The notes: a model not told the origin generated them from the letters alone. 64,000 nucleotides of DNA from Actinomadura litoris (GCF_009733595.1 NZ_WOFH01000001.1:310001-374000); one strand, 5' to 3'. Counted from the first letter of the stretch, positions 16,884 through 26,456 are shown. Translations and numbers: made by a program.

Positions 16884-17211
16884 GATCACCCTCCCAGAAC
16901 CGGGTCCGCAAGATCGGCATCGCCTCGAAGACCCGGGTCGTGGTGGTCTAACACGCTATGTCGTCCCACGTCAACGGCCTGCGGGCGCGACCCGGGCCCT
17001 CACCGGGGCCCTTCCGTCCAGTGAACGCGCCTGTGGACTGTGTCACCGGCACAGGTGCCCTGAGGGACTTTTGTGAGCGCGACCTCATGACATGGAGCGG
17101 CCTTAAACGTTGACTGTGTCGACATGCGGCGCGGACCGGCGCCACCGGTCCCCAGCGGAACCGCGTGTCGCCCGTTCCGGGTGCACGCAGGAACGGAGGG
17201 ACGGTGAAATC
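16884..17211. promoter_or_regulatory. Divergent promoter region between pucR and the ABC transporter operon
   Basis: This 328-base stretch has no convincing gene. It holds an inverted repeat CCTGTG/CACAGG (17030-17055), a palindromic GGGCCC pair near 16994-17011, and on the plus strand GGACTTTTGTGA (17065-17076), which matches the GGAWTTCTTTGG block of the other two promoters at 8 of 12 positions and is followed ~34 bases later by a GTCGAC-containing stretch. A TTGACT at ~17117 could be a -35 element. The third copy of the promoter architecture is weak and uncertain. Confidence 0.4.
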
Positions 17212-18111
17212 ATGACGGCGCGCACCACCATCACAAGGCTTCCCCCCGGCGGCGATCCCGCCCCCGGACGGGTCGCGCCGAGAGCGCGCGGCAGGCGTCC
17301 GACCTTCGTCACGATGGCGCTCGGACTGCCGGTCGCGTTCATGGCGATCGTGTACGCCTATCCGGTCGGCAAGATGCTGATGAAAAGCGTCACCGAGCCG
17401 AAGGCGGGATTCGGGAACTTCACCGAGGCGGCGACCGATTCGACGATCTGGGACGTCCTCTGGGTGACCGTTCGGCTGTCACTCGAAGTGGCCGTGCTCA
17501 CGGTCGTCCTCGGATTCCCGGTGGCCTATTTCCTGGCCCGCACGTCCGCGCGTAAAGCGCGCTTCCTGTCCCTTCTCGTGGTCATTCCGTTCTGGACGAG
17601 CATCCTGGTCCGCTCGTTCGCCTGGATCGTCCTCCTCGGTGACAACGGGCTGGTGACCAAGGTGCTCGACCCGCTCACCGGGGACTCGCAGGGGCTGCTC
17701 TACAGCGAGAGCGCGGTGGTCATCGCGATGACCCACATCCTGCTGCCGTTCCCGATCCTGATCATCAAGGGCACGCTCGACCAGATCGACGCGTCGCTGC
17801 CGCGCGCGGCGCGGTCCCTCGGCGCGGGCCCGGTGCGGGCGTTCGTCCAGGTGTACCTGCCGCTGGCGGTCCCGGCGATCGTCAGCAGCGGCATGCTCGT
17901 GTTCGTCATCGGGCTCGGCTTCTACGTCACGCCCGCGCTGGTCGGCGGCCCGAAGCAGAGCACGATCGCCGTGGTGATCGCGCAGAACGTCCAGGTGAAC
18001 TTCGACTGGGGGATGGCCGCGACGCTCGCGACCATGCTGCTGGTGCTGGCGACCGCGCTGACGCTGGTCGTGCGCCGCCTCACGAAGGTGAAGGGGCTGG
18101 TGTCCCTGTGA
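17212..18111 (+). CDS. ABC transporter permease, PotB-like (spermidine/putrescine-type)
   Basis: A 299-aa inner-membrane protein with about six transmembrane segments, beginning after a ~30-residue cytosolic Arg/Pro-rich tail. The permease EAA loop is visible as LDQIDASLPRAARSLGAGPVRAF with the conserved Gly. Best match by pattern is the PotB/YdcU group of the spermidine/putrescine/thiamine (MOI) importer family. ATG 17212 is preceded by GGAGGG. Its stop overlaps the GTG start of the second permease (GTGA at 18108). It is the first gene of an operon that continues into fatty-acid-type catabolic enzymes, so the imported solute is likely the substrate of those enzymes rather than a polyamine for general use. 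Confidence 0.93.
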   Translation: MTARTTITRLPPGGDPAPGRVAPRARGRRPTFVTMALGLPVAFMAIVYAYPVGKMLMKSVTEPKAGFGNFTEAATDSTIWDVLWVTVRLSLEVAVLTVVLGFPVAYFLARTSARKARFLSLLVVIPFWTSILVRSFAWIVLLGDNGLVTKVLDPLTGDSQGLLYSESAVVIAMTHILLPFPILIIKGTLDQIDASLPRAARSLGAGPVRAFVQVYLPLAVPAIVSSGMLVFVIGLGFYVTPALVGGPKQSTIAVVIAQNVQVNFDWGMAATLATMLLVLATALTLVVRRLTKVKGLVSL

Positions 18112-18992
18112 GCGTTCCCGCGAGCACGGTCGAGGCGCCCGGCGTCCCGAGGACGAGGCCGCCGACGCGGCGGCGCGGGCGCCTGCCCGCGACGCCCATG
18201 GAGCGCGCGCTGCACTGGTCGCTGCTGGGCGTGGTCACGCTGGTGTTCGCGTTCCTGGTGATCCCGATCCTCATCGTCGTCCTGGAGTCCTTCAACAGCG
18301 CCGACTACCTGTCGTTCCCGCTGGAGGGCTGGTCGCTGCACCACTACCGGCGGTTCTTCGCCGACTCGGCGTGGGTGGAGGCGACGCTGCTGTCCGCGCG
18401 GATCGCGCTGCTGGCGGCGGTGATCGCGACCGTGGTCGGCACGGTCGCCGCCTGGGGCCTGGCGCGCAGCACCAGCCGGGGCAAGGGCCTGGTGTTCGCG
18501 CTGCTGTACTCGCCGCTGGTGATCCCGATCATCGTGCTGGCGATGAGCTACTACTTCACCTTCGCCGACTACAAGCTGATCGGCCAGTGGCAGATGGTCG
18601 CGGTCGCCTACTCGGTGATGGGCATCCCCTACGTCCTCGTGTCGGTGTCGAGCGCGCTCCAGCAGTTCGACCCCGAGCTGGAGAACGCGGCGCGCACGCT
18701 CGGCGCCGGCATGACCCGGACGCTGCTGCGGATCACGCTGCCGTCGCTGACCTCGGCGATCTCGGCGGGCGCGCTGTTCGCGTTCGTGATCGCCTTCGAC
18801 GAGGCGGTCATCATCCTGTTCGTGGCCGGCAACGACTCGGTCACCCTCGCGCGCAAGCTGTGGGACAGCGTGCGCTACGACCTGACGCCCACGCTCGCGG
18901 TCGCCGGAACGATCCTCATCGCCGTCTGCGTCGGGCTGTTCTGCCTCTCCGAGCTGATCAAGACCATCCGCGAACGGCGGGAGCGCCGATGA
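18108..18992 (+). CDS. ABC transporter permease, PotC-like
   Basis: A 294-aa membrane protein with six predicted transmembrane segments and the coupling-helix EAA motif FDPELENAARTLGAGMTRTL. It pairs with the PotB-like permease to form the channel. The N-terminal ~40 residues are a charged cytosolic tail (RTRPPTRRRGR). The GTG start at 18108 is coupled to the previous stop; its own stop overlaps the ATPase start (ATGA at 18989). Confidence 0.93.
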   Translation: MSVPASTVEAPGVPRTRPPTRRRGRLPATPMERALHWSLLGVVTLVFAFLVIPILIVVLESFNSADYLSFPLEGWSLHHYRRFFADSAWVEATLLSARIALLAAVIATVVGTVAAWGLARSTSRGKGLVFALLYSPLVIPIIVLAMSYYFTFADYKLIGQWQMVAVAYSVMGIPYVLVSVSSALQQFDPELENAARTLGAGMTRTLLRITLPSLTSAISAGALFAFVIAFDEAVIILFVAGNDSVTLARKLWDSVRYDLTPTLAVAGTILIAVCVGLFCLSELIKTIRERRERR

Positions 18993-20149
18993 CCGAGCAG
19001 GGACGCGCCGGGCGCGGCGCGCAGATGACCGACGAGCGGCCCGCCGGGGAGCGCCGGGCGGAGACGGCCGGGCAGGTCGTGTTCGACGGCGTCCACAAGT
19101 GGTACGGGGACGCGCCCGCCGTGCACGACTTCGACCTCGCGATCGGCAAGGGCGAGTTCGTCACGCTGCTCGGGCCGAGCGGCTCGGGCAAGACCACGAG
19201 CCTGCGCATCCTCGCGGGCCTGGAGTCGGCGACCGCCGGCGAGGTCTACCTCGCGGGGCGCGCGGTCACCGACGAGGTGCCCGAGAAGCGCAACATCGGG
19301 CTGGTGTTCCAGAACTACGCGCTGTTCCCGCACATGACCGTCGCGCAGAACATCGCGTTCCCGCTGCGGATGCGGCGGATGAAGAAGGCCGAGGCGCAGG
19401 GCCACGTGGACCGCGTGCTGGCGATGACGCAGCTCACGCCGTTCCGCGACCGCTACCCGCGCCAGCTCTCGGGCGGGCAGCAGCAGCGGGTGGCGCTCGC
19501 GCGGGCGTTCGTGTTCGACCCGAGCGTCCTGCTGATGGACGAGCCGCTCGGCGCCCTCGACCGCAACCTGCGCGACCACATGCGGCTGGAGCTCAAATCG
19601 CTCCAGCGGCGGATCGGCGCGACCGTCCTGTACGTCACCCACGACCAGGACGAGGCGCTGGCGCTGTCCGACCGGATCGGCGTCATGCACCAGGGCGTGC
19701 TCCAGCAGACCGCGCCGCCGGACGAGCTGTACGAGAAGCCCGTCAACTCCTTCGTCGCGAGGTTCCTCGGCCAGTCGATCTGCCTCCCTGCGACCCGGGT
19801 CGAGCAGGGCGCGCACACGGTCGTGGAGGTGGAGGGGATCGCGGGCCGGATCCTCGTCGACGCCGAGAACGACTGCTCGGCGGAGACGGGCGGCGAGTTC
19901 ATGATCCGTCCCGAGCGGATCCGGATCGGTACCGACCGGCCCGACACGGCCGAGCGCAACGCGGTCGCCTGCACGGTCGCGGCGCAGGTCTACCTCGGCC
20001 CGCAGATCGAGGTGCACCTGCGCACCGAGCAGGGCGCGGAGATGCAGGTCATCGTGCCGTCGGCGGCCAAGGCCGACTACGCGGCCGGCTCGGCGCACTG
20101 GCTGAGCTGGACGGCGCGCGACTGCCGCTTCCTCGCCCGCGTCAACTGA
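18989..20149 (+). CDS. ABC transporter ATPase, PotA-like
   Basis: A 386-aa ATPase. The nucleotide-binding domain (residues ~30-260) has Walker A GPSGSGKTT, Q-loop VFQNYALFPHMTV, signature LSGGQQQRVALARAF, Walker B VLLMDEPLGALDRNL and the H-loop VTHDQDEAL. The C-terminal ~110 residues form the TOBE/MOI domain (GGEFMIRPERIRIG) that usually carries regulatory ligand-binding sites. It drives import through the two preceding permeases. A 91-base gap follows before the crotonase gene, without an obvious terminator, so the operon probably continues. Confidence 0.95.
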   Translation: MTEQGRAGRGAQMTDERPAGERRAETAGQVVFDGVHKWYGDAPAVHDFDLAIGKGEFVTLLGPSGSGKTTSLRILAGLESATAGEVYLAGRAVTDEVPEKRNIGLVFQNYALFPHMTVAQNIAFPLRMRRMKKAEAQGHVDRVLAMTQLTPFRDRYPRQLSGGQQQRVALARAFVFDPSVLLMDEPLGALDRNLRDHMRLELKSLQRRIGATVLYVTHDQDEALALSDRIGVMHQGVLQQTAPPDELYEKPVNSFVARFLGQSICLPATRVEQGAHTVVEVEGIAGRILVDAENDCSAETGGEFMIRPERIRIGTDRPDTAERNAVACTVAAQVYLGPQIEVHLRTEQGAEMQVIVPSAAKADYAAGSAHWLSWTARDCRFLARVN

Positions 20150-20240
20150 CCCCCCGCCGGGACACCGGCGTCCGAGAGCACACTCCCCCGCCGCGACCTC
20201 TGTTCGAGCATGCCGTGATTCGCACCGGAAAGGCGAAGTG

Positions 20241-21029
20241 ATGGAAGTCCCAGCACTCAAGTGCTGCACCTGGCACATGGACGGCGACGTCGGTGTGCTC
20301 ACGCTGAACCGCCCGGAACGGCTCAACGCGATCGCCAACACCGACATCGACGAGCTGGACCGCGTCGTCATGCGGGCGGGCAAGGACCCCGCCGTCCGCG
20401 CGCTGGTGATCACGGGCGCGGGGCGCGGCTTCTGCTCGGGCGCGGACGTCAAGGAGTGGGCGGCGCGGTCCGACGCCGACGAGGAGTCCTGGCCCGCGAA
20501 GATGCACCGGACGATCGCCCGCCTGTACTGGCTGCCCAAGCCGGTGGTCGCGGCGGTGAACGGCGTCGCCGCCGGGTCGGGCTTCGACATCGCGCTGACC
20601 GCCGACATGCGGTTCGGCTCGACCGCCGCCCGGTTCGGCCAGGTCTACGCCCAGCGCGGCATCTGCCCCGACGCGGGCGGCTCCTACCTGCTGCCCCGCC
20701 TCGTCGGCGAGACCCGCGCCGCCGAGCTGATCTACACCGGCCGGATCATCGACGCGGACGAGGCGCTGCGCATCGGCGTCGTCAGCGAGGTCGTGGCGCC
20801 CGAGAGGCTGCTGGAGCGCGCGCTGGAGCAGGCGCGGATCTTCGCGGCCGGGCCGACGGTGGCGATCGGCGAGGCCAAGCAGAACATCCGGCTCGGGCAC
20901 ACGATCGGGATCGAGGAGGCGCTGCGCAACGAGGCGCGGGGAGCGCGGATCTGCGTGCACACCGAGGACAAGGTCGAGGGCCTCCAGGCCGCGATCGAGA
21001 AGCGCCGCCCGGTCTTCGTGGGGCGATGA
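20241..21029 (+). CDS. Crotonase-fold enoyl-CoA hydratase/isomerase, PaaG-like
   Basis: A 262-aa protein with the crotonase oxyanion-hole segments ITGAGRGFCSGADVKEW and VNGVAAGSGFDIAL. At the first catalytic Glu position of classic hydratases the sequence is QVYAQRG, and the second position carries Asp (CPDAGGSYLLPRLVG). This single-Asp pattern is that of PaaG-type isomerases rather than two-Glu hydratases, so isomerisation or ring chemistry on an acyl-CoA is more likely than simple hydration. ATG 20241 follows GGAAAGG; GTG 20238 is an alternative. The stop overlaps the next ATG (21026). Confidence 0.9.
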   Translation: MEVPALKCCTWHMDGDVGVLTLNRPERLNAIANTDIDELDRVVMRAGKDPAVRALVITGAGRGFCSGADVKEWAARSDADEESWPAKMHRTIARLYWLPKPVVAAVNGVAAGSGFDIALTADMRFGSTAARFGQVYAQRGICPDAGGSYLLPRLVGETRAAELIYTGRIIDADEALRIGVVSEVVAPERLLERALEQARIFAAGPTVAIGEAKQNIRLGHTIGIEEALRNEARGARICVHTEDKVEGLQAAIEKRRPVFVGR

Positions 21030-23200
21030 TGACGATGTCGGAGGCCATGTCAGAGGTCGTGTCGGAGGTAGTGGCGGGGCACCGGCTCGACCGGCTGTTC
21101 CGCCCCGCGAGCATCGCCGTCGTCGGCGCCTCCCCCAAGGGCGGGTACGGGCTGCGGACGCTGCGGAACACGCGCGGCGCCGGGTTCGCCGGGCGGCTGT
21201 ACGCCGTCCACCCGTCCCATGCCGAGGTGGACGGGGTGCGCGCCTACCCCTCGCTCGCCGACCTGCCCGAGGCGCCGGACGCGGTGGCCGCCGCGATCCC
21301 GGCGGCGGGCGTCCCCGCGCTGGCGGCGCAGGCGGCCGACCTCGGCGCGGGATCCATGGTCGTGTTCGGCGCCGGGTTCGGCGAGCGGGACGAGGCCGGG
21401 CGGCGGCTGCAACGCGAGCTGGTCGCCGCCGCCGGCGGCCGCCTCCCGCTGATCGGGCCGAACTGCCTGGGCGTCGCGAGCTTCCGGGGCCGCGCCGCGC
21501 TGTGGGGCATCGAGCTGCCGCTCCTGCACGCGGACGCCGACGGCGTCGTCGCGCTCGCCGCGCAGAGCGGCAACATGGCGCTGACCACGATGCTGTCGGG
21601 GCGGCTCCCGTCGGTCGCCTACGGGGTGTCGGCGGGCAACCAGGCCGTCCTCGACCTCGCGGACTGCCTGGAGTACTTCCTCACCGACCCCGGCGTCCGC
21701 GTCGTCTGCCTGGTGATGGAGGGCCTGGCCGACCTGGCGCGGTTCCGCGCCCTGGCCGAGCGGGCCGCCGCGCGCGACGTCGCGGTCATCGTGCTGAAGG
21801 TCGGGCGGTCGGCGGTGGGCGAGGCCGCGACGGTCGCGCACACCGGCACGCTCGCCGGGCGGGACGCCTCCTACGACGCGCTGTTCCGCCAGACCGGCGT
21901 CTACCGCGTCGACGACCTGGACGAGATGATCGCGCTCAGCTCGCTGCTGGCCGCGCCGCGCCGCCCGCGCGGCCGGAGCGTCGGCGTCTACGCCAGCTCC
22001 GGCGGGGAGTGCGGCCTGGTCGCCGACCTCGCCGACGCGACCGGCGTCGCGCTCGCGGACCTCGACCGGGCCGCGCGCGACCGGCTGGCCGCCGCGCTGC
22101 CGCCCTACATGGCGGTGCGCAACCCGCTCGACCTCGGCGCCAACGCCTGGGGCGACCAGGCCATGTACCGGACGGCCGCGCTCGCCATGGGCGCCTCCCC
22201 CGACGTGGACGTCGTCGCGTTCGCGGGCGACGCCCCCACCCACTCCGAGCCGCTGGACGAGATCGGCTGGCCCGAGATGGTGATCGGCGCGGGCGAGGCG
22301 GCGGCGGAGCTGGACGTGCCGGTCGTGCTGATGACGACGACCACCGACGTCACGTCCGGGCTGATCGCGCTCGCGCGGCGGCACGGCGTCACGCTGCTCG
22401 CGGGGGCGCGTCCGGCGCTGCGGGCGATCGCGCTCGCGGGGGCGCCGCGTCCTTCGATCGCACGGCCGGACGAGCCACCCGCCGATCCCGAGCGCAGGCG
22501 CCGCGCCGCCGCGCTCCTGGACTGCCCGCTGTCGGAGTCGCGGGCCAAGGAGCTGCTGTCGCTGTACGGGATCGGGTCGCCGTCCGGCGGGGTCGCCGCC
22601 GACGCCGACGCGGCCGCCGCGATCGCGGACCGCGTCGGCTACCCCGTCGTGTGCAAGCTCCACGCGCCCGGCGTCGCCCACAAGTCCGACATCGGCGGTG
22701 TCGAGGTCGGGCTGCGCGACGAGGACGCGCTGCGCGGGGCGTTCGCCCGCGTCATGCGGCGCGCCGCCGCGGCGGTCGACGCCCCCGGGGACGGCCCCGC
22801 GCCCGGCGTCCTCGTCGAGCGGATGGCGGGGCCCGGCACCGAACTGATCGTCGGCGGGCGCAACGACGCCGCCGGCTCCCTCGTCGTCCTCGGCGCGGGC
22901 GGCGTGCTGACCGAACTGCTCGGCGACTCGGCCGGGCTGCTGTGGCCGTTCACCCGCGACGACGTCCTCGACGCGGTGGGCCGGCTGCGGGCCGGCGCGC
23001 TGCTGCGCGGCTACCGGGGCTCGCCCCCCGCCGACCTCGACGCGCTGGCGGACGCGGCGGCCGCCGTGGGCCGCCTGCTCGCCGAACTGCCCGAGGTCGC
23101 CGAGATCGACGTCAACCCACTGCTGGCCGGGCCGGACGGCTGCCTCGCGCTCGACGCGCTGGTCGTCCGCCGCCCGGAGGAGAAAGGAGGGCGGGACTGA
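21026..23200 (+). CDS. Acyl-CoA synthetase (NDP-forming), acetate-CoA ligase family
   Basis: A 724-aa single-chain synthetase: CoA-binding domain (residues ~18-140, FRPASIAVVGASPKGGYGLRT), succinyl-CoA-ligase-like domains with the phosphohistidine loop TVAHTGTLAGRD (H272), and a C-terminal ATP-grasp domain (~495-720, with VGYPVVCKLHAPGVAHKSDIGG). It joins CoA to a carboxylic acid with ADP (or GDP) and Pi as products. Start choice lies among ATG 21026, 21029 and 21035; 21026 overlaps the crotonase stop. It probably activates the imported acid, or recovers energy from the final acyl-CoA. The last codons overlap the acyl-CoA dehydrogenase start (TGATG). Confidence 0.93.
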   Translation: MMTMSEAMSEVVSEVVAGHRLDRLFRPASIAVVGASPKGGYGLRTLRNTRGAGFAGRLYAVHPSHAEVDGVRAYPSLADLPEAPDAVAAAIPAAGVPALAAQAADLGAGSMVVFGAGFGERDEAGRRLQRELVAAAGGRLPLIGPNCLGVASFRGRAALWGIELPLLHADADGVVALAAQSGNMALTTMLSGRLPSVAYGVSAGNQAVLDLADCLEYFLTDPGVRVVCLVMEGLADLARFRALAERAAARDVAVIVLKVGRSAVGEAATVAHTGTLAGRDASYDALFRQTGVYRVDDLDEMIALSSLLAAPRRPRGRSVGVYASSGGECGLVADLADATGVALADLDRAARDRLAAALPPYMAVRNPLDLGANAWGDQAMYRTAALAMGASPDVDVVAFAGDAPTHSEPLDEIGWPEMVIGAGEAAAELDVPVVLMTTTTDVTSGLIALARRHGVTLLAGARPALRAIALAGAPRPSIARPDEPPADPERRRRAAALLDCPLSESRAKELLSLYGIGSPSGGVAADADAAAAIADRVGYPVVCKLHAPGVAHKSDIGGVEVGLRDEDALRGAFARVMRRAAAAVDAPGDGPAPGVLVERMAGPGTELIVGGRNDAAGSLVVLGAGGVLTELLGDSAGLLWPFTRDDVLDAVGRLRAGALLRGYRGSPPADLDALADAAAAVGRLLAELPEVAEIDVNPLLAGPDGCLALDALVVRRPEEKGGRD

Positions 23201-24360
23201 TGGACTTCGCGATTCCCGACCACCTCGTGGAGTTCCGCGAGGCCGTCCGCAGGTTCACCGAGACCGAGCTGATCCCGCACGAGGACTACGTGGAGGAGCA
23301 CGACGGACTGCCCGAGGAGGTCGAGCACCGGATCCGGGAGCGGGCCGTCGCGATGGGCCTGAACTCGATGGGCATGCCCGAGGAGGTCGGCGGCGGCGGG
23401 CTGGACGTGCTCAGCCAGGTGCTGGTCACCGAGGAGCTGTTCCGCGCGCTCGGCGGGCTGGCCGAGGTCGTCCCGACGACCCCGGGCATCCTGCTGGCCT
23501 GCGAGGGCGAGCAGCGCGAGCGGTTCCTGCTGCCGTGCGTGCGCGGCGACATCCAGTGGTGCTTCGCGCTGACCGAGCCCGACACCGGGTCGGACGCGGC
23601 GGGCATCAGCACCCGCGCGGAACTCCGCGACGGATCCTGGGTGATCAACGGCCGCAAGCGCTTCATCAGCCACGGCGACTCGGCCGACTTCGCGATCGTC
23701 TTCGCGCTCACCCACCCCGACCGCGAGCAGGACCGGATCACCGCGTTCCTCGTCGAGAAGGGCACGCCCGGGTTCGGTGTCGGGCAGCTCCACAAGACGA
23801 TGGGCCACCGCGGCTACCGGCAGGCGGAGCTGGTGTTCGACGACTGCGCCGTCCCGGAGGGGAACGTGCTCGGCGAGCCGGGGCGCGGCTTCGGCATCGC
23901 GCACGGCGGGCTCAGCAGCGGACGGATCATGACCGCCGCGCGCTGCCTCGGCCCGATGGCCCGGCTCATCGACGACGGCGTCGAGTGGGCCAAGCAGCGG
24001 GTGCAGTTCGGCCGTCCGATCGCCGACTACCAGGCGATCCAGTTCATGATCGCCGACTGCGCCACCGACCTGCACGCCGCCCGGCTGATGACCTACAACG
24101 CGGCGTGGGCGGCCGACCAGGGCGAGGCGCCCAAGATCGTCCACGCTCGGGCGTCGGCGGCCAAGCTGTTCGCCAGCGAGGCGCTCGGCCGGGTCGCCGA
24201 CCGCGTCCTGCAGATCTTCGGCGGCACCGGCTACATGAACGAGACCTACGTCGAGCGCGCCTACCGCAACGCGCGGATCGAGCGGATCTGGGAGGGCACC
24301 TCCGAGATCCAGCGCATCATCCTCGCCCGGCAGCTCCTGAAGCGCGGCATGTTCTCCTGA
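23200..24360 (+). CDS. Acyl-CoA dehydrogenase
   Basis: A 386-aa flavoprotein of the ACAD family. It has the FAD-contacting WCFALTEPDTGSDAAG, WVINGRKRFISHGD, KTMGHRGYRQAELVFDDC, and the C-terminal FGGTGYMNET and RIWEGTSEIQRI, where the Glu of WEGTSEIQ is the usual catalytic base position. It oxidises an acyl-CoA to the 2-enoyl-CoA and passes electrons to ETF. Length is normal. The AAAGGAGG ribosome site lies in the end of the preceding gene. Confidence 0.95.
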   Translation: MDFAIPDHLVEFREAVRRFTETELIPHEDYVEEHDGLPEEVEHRIRERAVAMGLNSMGMPEEVGGGGLDVLSQVLVTEELFRALGGLAEVVPTTPGILLACEGEQRERFLLPCVRGDIQWCFALTEPDTGSDAAGISTRAELRDGSWVINGRKRFISHGDSADFAIVFALTHPDREQDRITAFLVEKGTPGFGVGQLHKTMGHRGYRQAELVFDDCAVPEGNVLGEPGRGFGIAHGGLSSGRIMTAARCLGPMARLIDDGVEWAKQRVQFGRPIADYQAIQFMIADCATDLHAARLMTYNAAWAADQGEAPKIVHARASAAKLFASEALGRVADRVLQIFGGTGYMNETYVERAYRNARIERIWEGTSEIQRIILARQLLKRGMFS

Positions 24361-24422
24361 CCCACCGCCCGCCCACTCACCACGAGGTCGACACCCGCCG
24401 CCCACCCCACGAAGGATCAGCC

Positions 24423-25514
24423 ATGAAGATCACCGGCAACTCACCCTCACTCTCGCGCCGCGGCGTCCTGAAGGGCGGCGCGCTGCTGGCGGGCAGCCTC
24501 GCGGCGGCGCCCGTGCTCGGCGCCTGCGGCGGCTCCGGCGGCGGGGGCGGCAAGCGCGTCGTGGTCGCCGACTGGGGCGGCGCGCTCGTCGAGGCCGAGA
24601 AGAAGTACATCTTCGAGCCGTTCAGCAAGGAGACCGGCATCGAGGTCGTGGTGTCCGGGCCGCCGACCGGCGCCAAGATCAAGGGAATGGTCGACACCGG
24701 CAACATCGAGTGGGACCTCATCGCGGGCGGCCCCGGCACCGTGCTGCCGATCGGGCGCGAGTACTTCGAGACGCTGCCCGACAACCTGCTCAACATCCCC
24801 GGCATCGACCCGTCCTACGTCGACAAGAACTGGGTCACCTACTACCTGTTCTCGGTCGTGCTGGCCTGGAACACCTCGGTGATCGGGGCCGGGAAGCGGC
24901 TGACCGGCTGGCGCGACTTCTGGGACACCCAGAAGTTCCCCGGCCGCAGGTCGCTGCGCGGCGCCGACAACGGCGTCCCGCCGGACATGGAGTTCGCCGT
25001 GCTCGGCGACGGCGTCGACCCGAAGTCGGTGTACCCGATCGACGTCGACCGCGCGTTCCGCAGCCTCGACCGGCTCAAGGGCCACGTGCCGCAGTGGTGG
25101 GTGTCGGGCGCCCAGCCCGGCCAGATGCTCGTCAGCAAGCAGGTCGGCGCCACCAGCATCTTCTCCGGACGGGTCGGCGAGCTGAAGACCAAGGGCGCGC
25201 CGCTCGACTTCACCTACAACGGCGGCATGTTCGAGCTGGCGAGCTGGTCGGTGCCCAAGGGCGCGCCGAACAAGGAGAACGCCTTCAAGCTGATCGAGTA
25301 CTCCGTCCGGCCGCAGGTGCAGGCGACGATCTGGAGCAAGTACCCGAACGGTCCCGCGAACTCCAAGGCGCTCGCGCTGATGGACAAGGAGTTCGCCAAG
25401 ACGCTCCCGTCACACCCGGCGAACCTGGAGGTCCAGTTCCTCCAGAACAGCGAGTGGTGGGGGAAGAACCGCGACGCCGTCCTGAAGCGGTTCCAGCAGT
25501 TCGCGAAGTCCTGA
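24423..25514 (+). CDS. ABC transporter substrate-binding lipoprotein, PotD-like
   Basis: A 363-aa exported protein. It starts with a twin-arginine-type segment (LSRRGVLKGG), a hydrophobic stretch and a lipobox VLGAC with Cys near residue 36, then a Gly-rich linker, so it is likely a Tat-exported lipoprotein on the outer face of the membrane. The mature part is a PotD/PotF-type binding fold (VVVADWGGALVEAEKKYIFEPF, then GIEVVVSGPP). It completes the transporter whose other subunits are at 17212-20149, although five reading frames separate them. The binding pocket cannot be assigned to polyamines; compounds as varied as opines and aminophosphonates use this family. Confidence 0.93.
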   Translation: MKITGNSPSLSRRGVLKGGALLAGSLAAAPVLGACGGSGGGGGKRVVVADWGGALVEAEKKYIFEPFSKETGIEVVVSGPPTGAKIKGMVDTGNIEWDLIAGGPGTVLPIGREYFETLPDNLLNIPGIDPSYVDKNWVTYYLFSVVLAWNTSVIGAGKRLTGWRDFWDTQKFPGRRSLRGADNGVPPDMEFAVLGDGVDPKSVYPIDVDRAFRSLDRLKGHVPQWWVSGAQPGQMLVSKQVGATSIFSGRVGELKTKGAPLDFTYNGGMFELASWSVPKGAPNKENAFKLIEYSVRPQVQATIWSKYPNGPANSKALALMDKEFAKTLPSHPANLEVQFLQNSEWWGKNRDAVLKRFQQFAKS

Positions 25515-25526
25515 GGAGAAACTTCT

Positions 25527-26366
25527 GTGGAATCACTGGCAGGCCGTGCCTACCTCGTCACCGGGGGCGGCAGCGGCATCGGCGCGGCCACCGCGCTCCA
25601 CCTCGCCCGGCTCGGCGCGTCCGTGACCGTGCTCGGGCGCCGGAAGGAGCCGCTGGAGTCGGTCGCCGCCGAGGTGGAGCGCCAGGGCGGGCACGCCCTG
25701 GCGTTCCCCGCCGACGTCCGCGACCCCGACGCCGTGGGGGCGGGCGTCGCGGCGGGCCTCGACCGGTTCGGACGGATCGACGGGCTCGTCAACAACGCCG
25801 CCGGGAACTTCGTCACACCCGCCGAGAGCCTGTCCCCCAACGGCTGGCGCGCCGTCGTCGACATCGTCCTCAACGGGACGTGGAACTGCACGTCGGCGGT
25901 GGCCCGCGCGATGATCGAGGCGGGCACCCCGGGGGCGGTCGTCAGCGTGATCGCGACCTACGCGTGGACGGGCCATCCCGGCACCGTGCACAGCGCCGCC
26001 GCCAAGGCGGGCGTCGTGTCGATGACGCGGACGCTCGCCGTCGAGTGGGCGCGGCACGGCATCCGGCTCAACTGCGTCGCCCCCGGCCCGACCGAGACCG
26101 ACGGCGCGGGCGGCGCCCTGTGGGCCACCCCGGAGGACCGCGCGCGCGTCCTCGCCTCGGTGCCGATGGGCCGGTTCGCGGTACCGCCCGAGATCGGGGA
26201 CCTCACCGGGTTCCTGCTCAGCGACCGCGCGTCCTACATCACCGGTGAGGTCCTCACGGCCGACGGCGGGCAGTGGCTCGGCAAGCAGATCTACGGCCCG
26301 CCGCTCGGCGAGGCCATTACCACGACCAACGGAGGAGGCGCTCCCGCCGCTGGAGCGCGACACTGA
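25527..26366 (+). CDS. SDR-family oxidoreductase resembling 2,4-dienoyl-CoA reductase
   Basis: A 279-aa Rossmann-fold protein: cofactor motif LVTGGGSGIGAATA, VLGRRKEPL suggesting NADPH preference, and LVNNAAGNFVTPAESLSPNGW, which is typical of the dienoyl-CoA reductase branch. The usual Tyr of YxxxK is Ser (HSAAAKAGVVSMTR), with a Tyr about 15 residues earlier (IATYAWTG), again as in dienoyl-CoA reductases. C-terminal LTADGGQWLGKQIYG is normal for the fold. GTG 25527 has GAGGAGAA upstream. Last gene of the transporter/CoA operon; a very strong inverted repeat follows. Confidence 0.9.
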   Translation: MESLAGRAYLVTGGGSGIGAATALHLARLGASVTVLGRRKEPLESVAAEVERQGGHALAFPADVRDPDAVGAGVAAGLDRFGRIDGLVNNAAGNFVTPAESLSPNGWRAVVDIVLNGTWNCTSAVARAMIEAGTPGAVVSVIATYAWTGHPGTVHSAAAKAGVVSMTRTLAVEWARHGIRLNCVAPGPTETDGAGGALWATPEDRARVLASVPMGRFAVPPEIGDLTGFLLSDRASYITGEVLTADGGQWLGKQIYGPPLGEAITTTNGGGAPAAGARH

Positions 26367-26370
26367 ACGT

Positions 26371-26434
26371 CCTACCGGCCGGCCTCCACACCCCTCCCGA
26401 GCAGCGTGACCGAGAGGGACGGCCGGCCGGTAGG
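26371..26434 (+). terminator. 14-bp perfect inverted repeat after the catabolic operon
   Basis: CCTACCGGCCGGCC (26371-26384) pairs exactly with GGCCGGCCGGTAGG (26421-26434) around a 36-base loop that can itself form CCCTC/GAGGG. It lies 5 bases after the SDR stop. There is no U tract, as is usual in high-GC actinomycetes. It probably ends transcription of the 17212-26366 operon. Confidence 0.7.
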
Positions 26435-26456
26435 CGTTGTTCATGAAGTCACGGCC

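Noticed and set aside
20261..24360. Very long plus-strand frames suggesting multi-domain fusions of crotonase, CoA ligase and acyl-CoA dehydrogenase.
   Set aside because: The extended parts are Arg/Gly-rich shadows; starts at 21026 and 23200 with 4-base and 1-base overlaps explain the layout.
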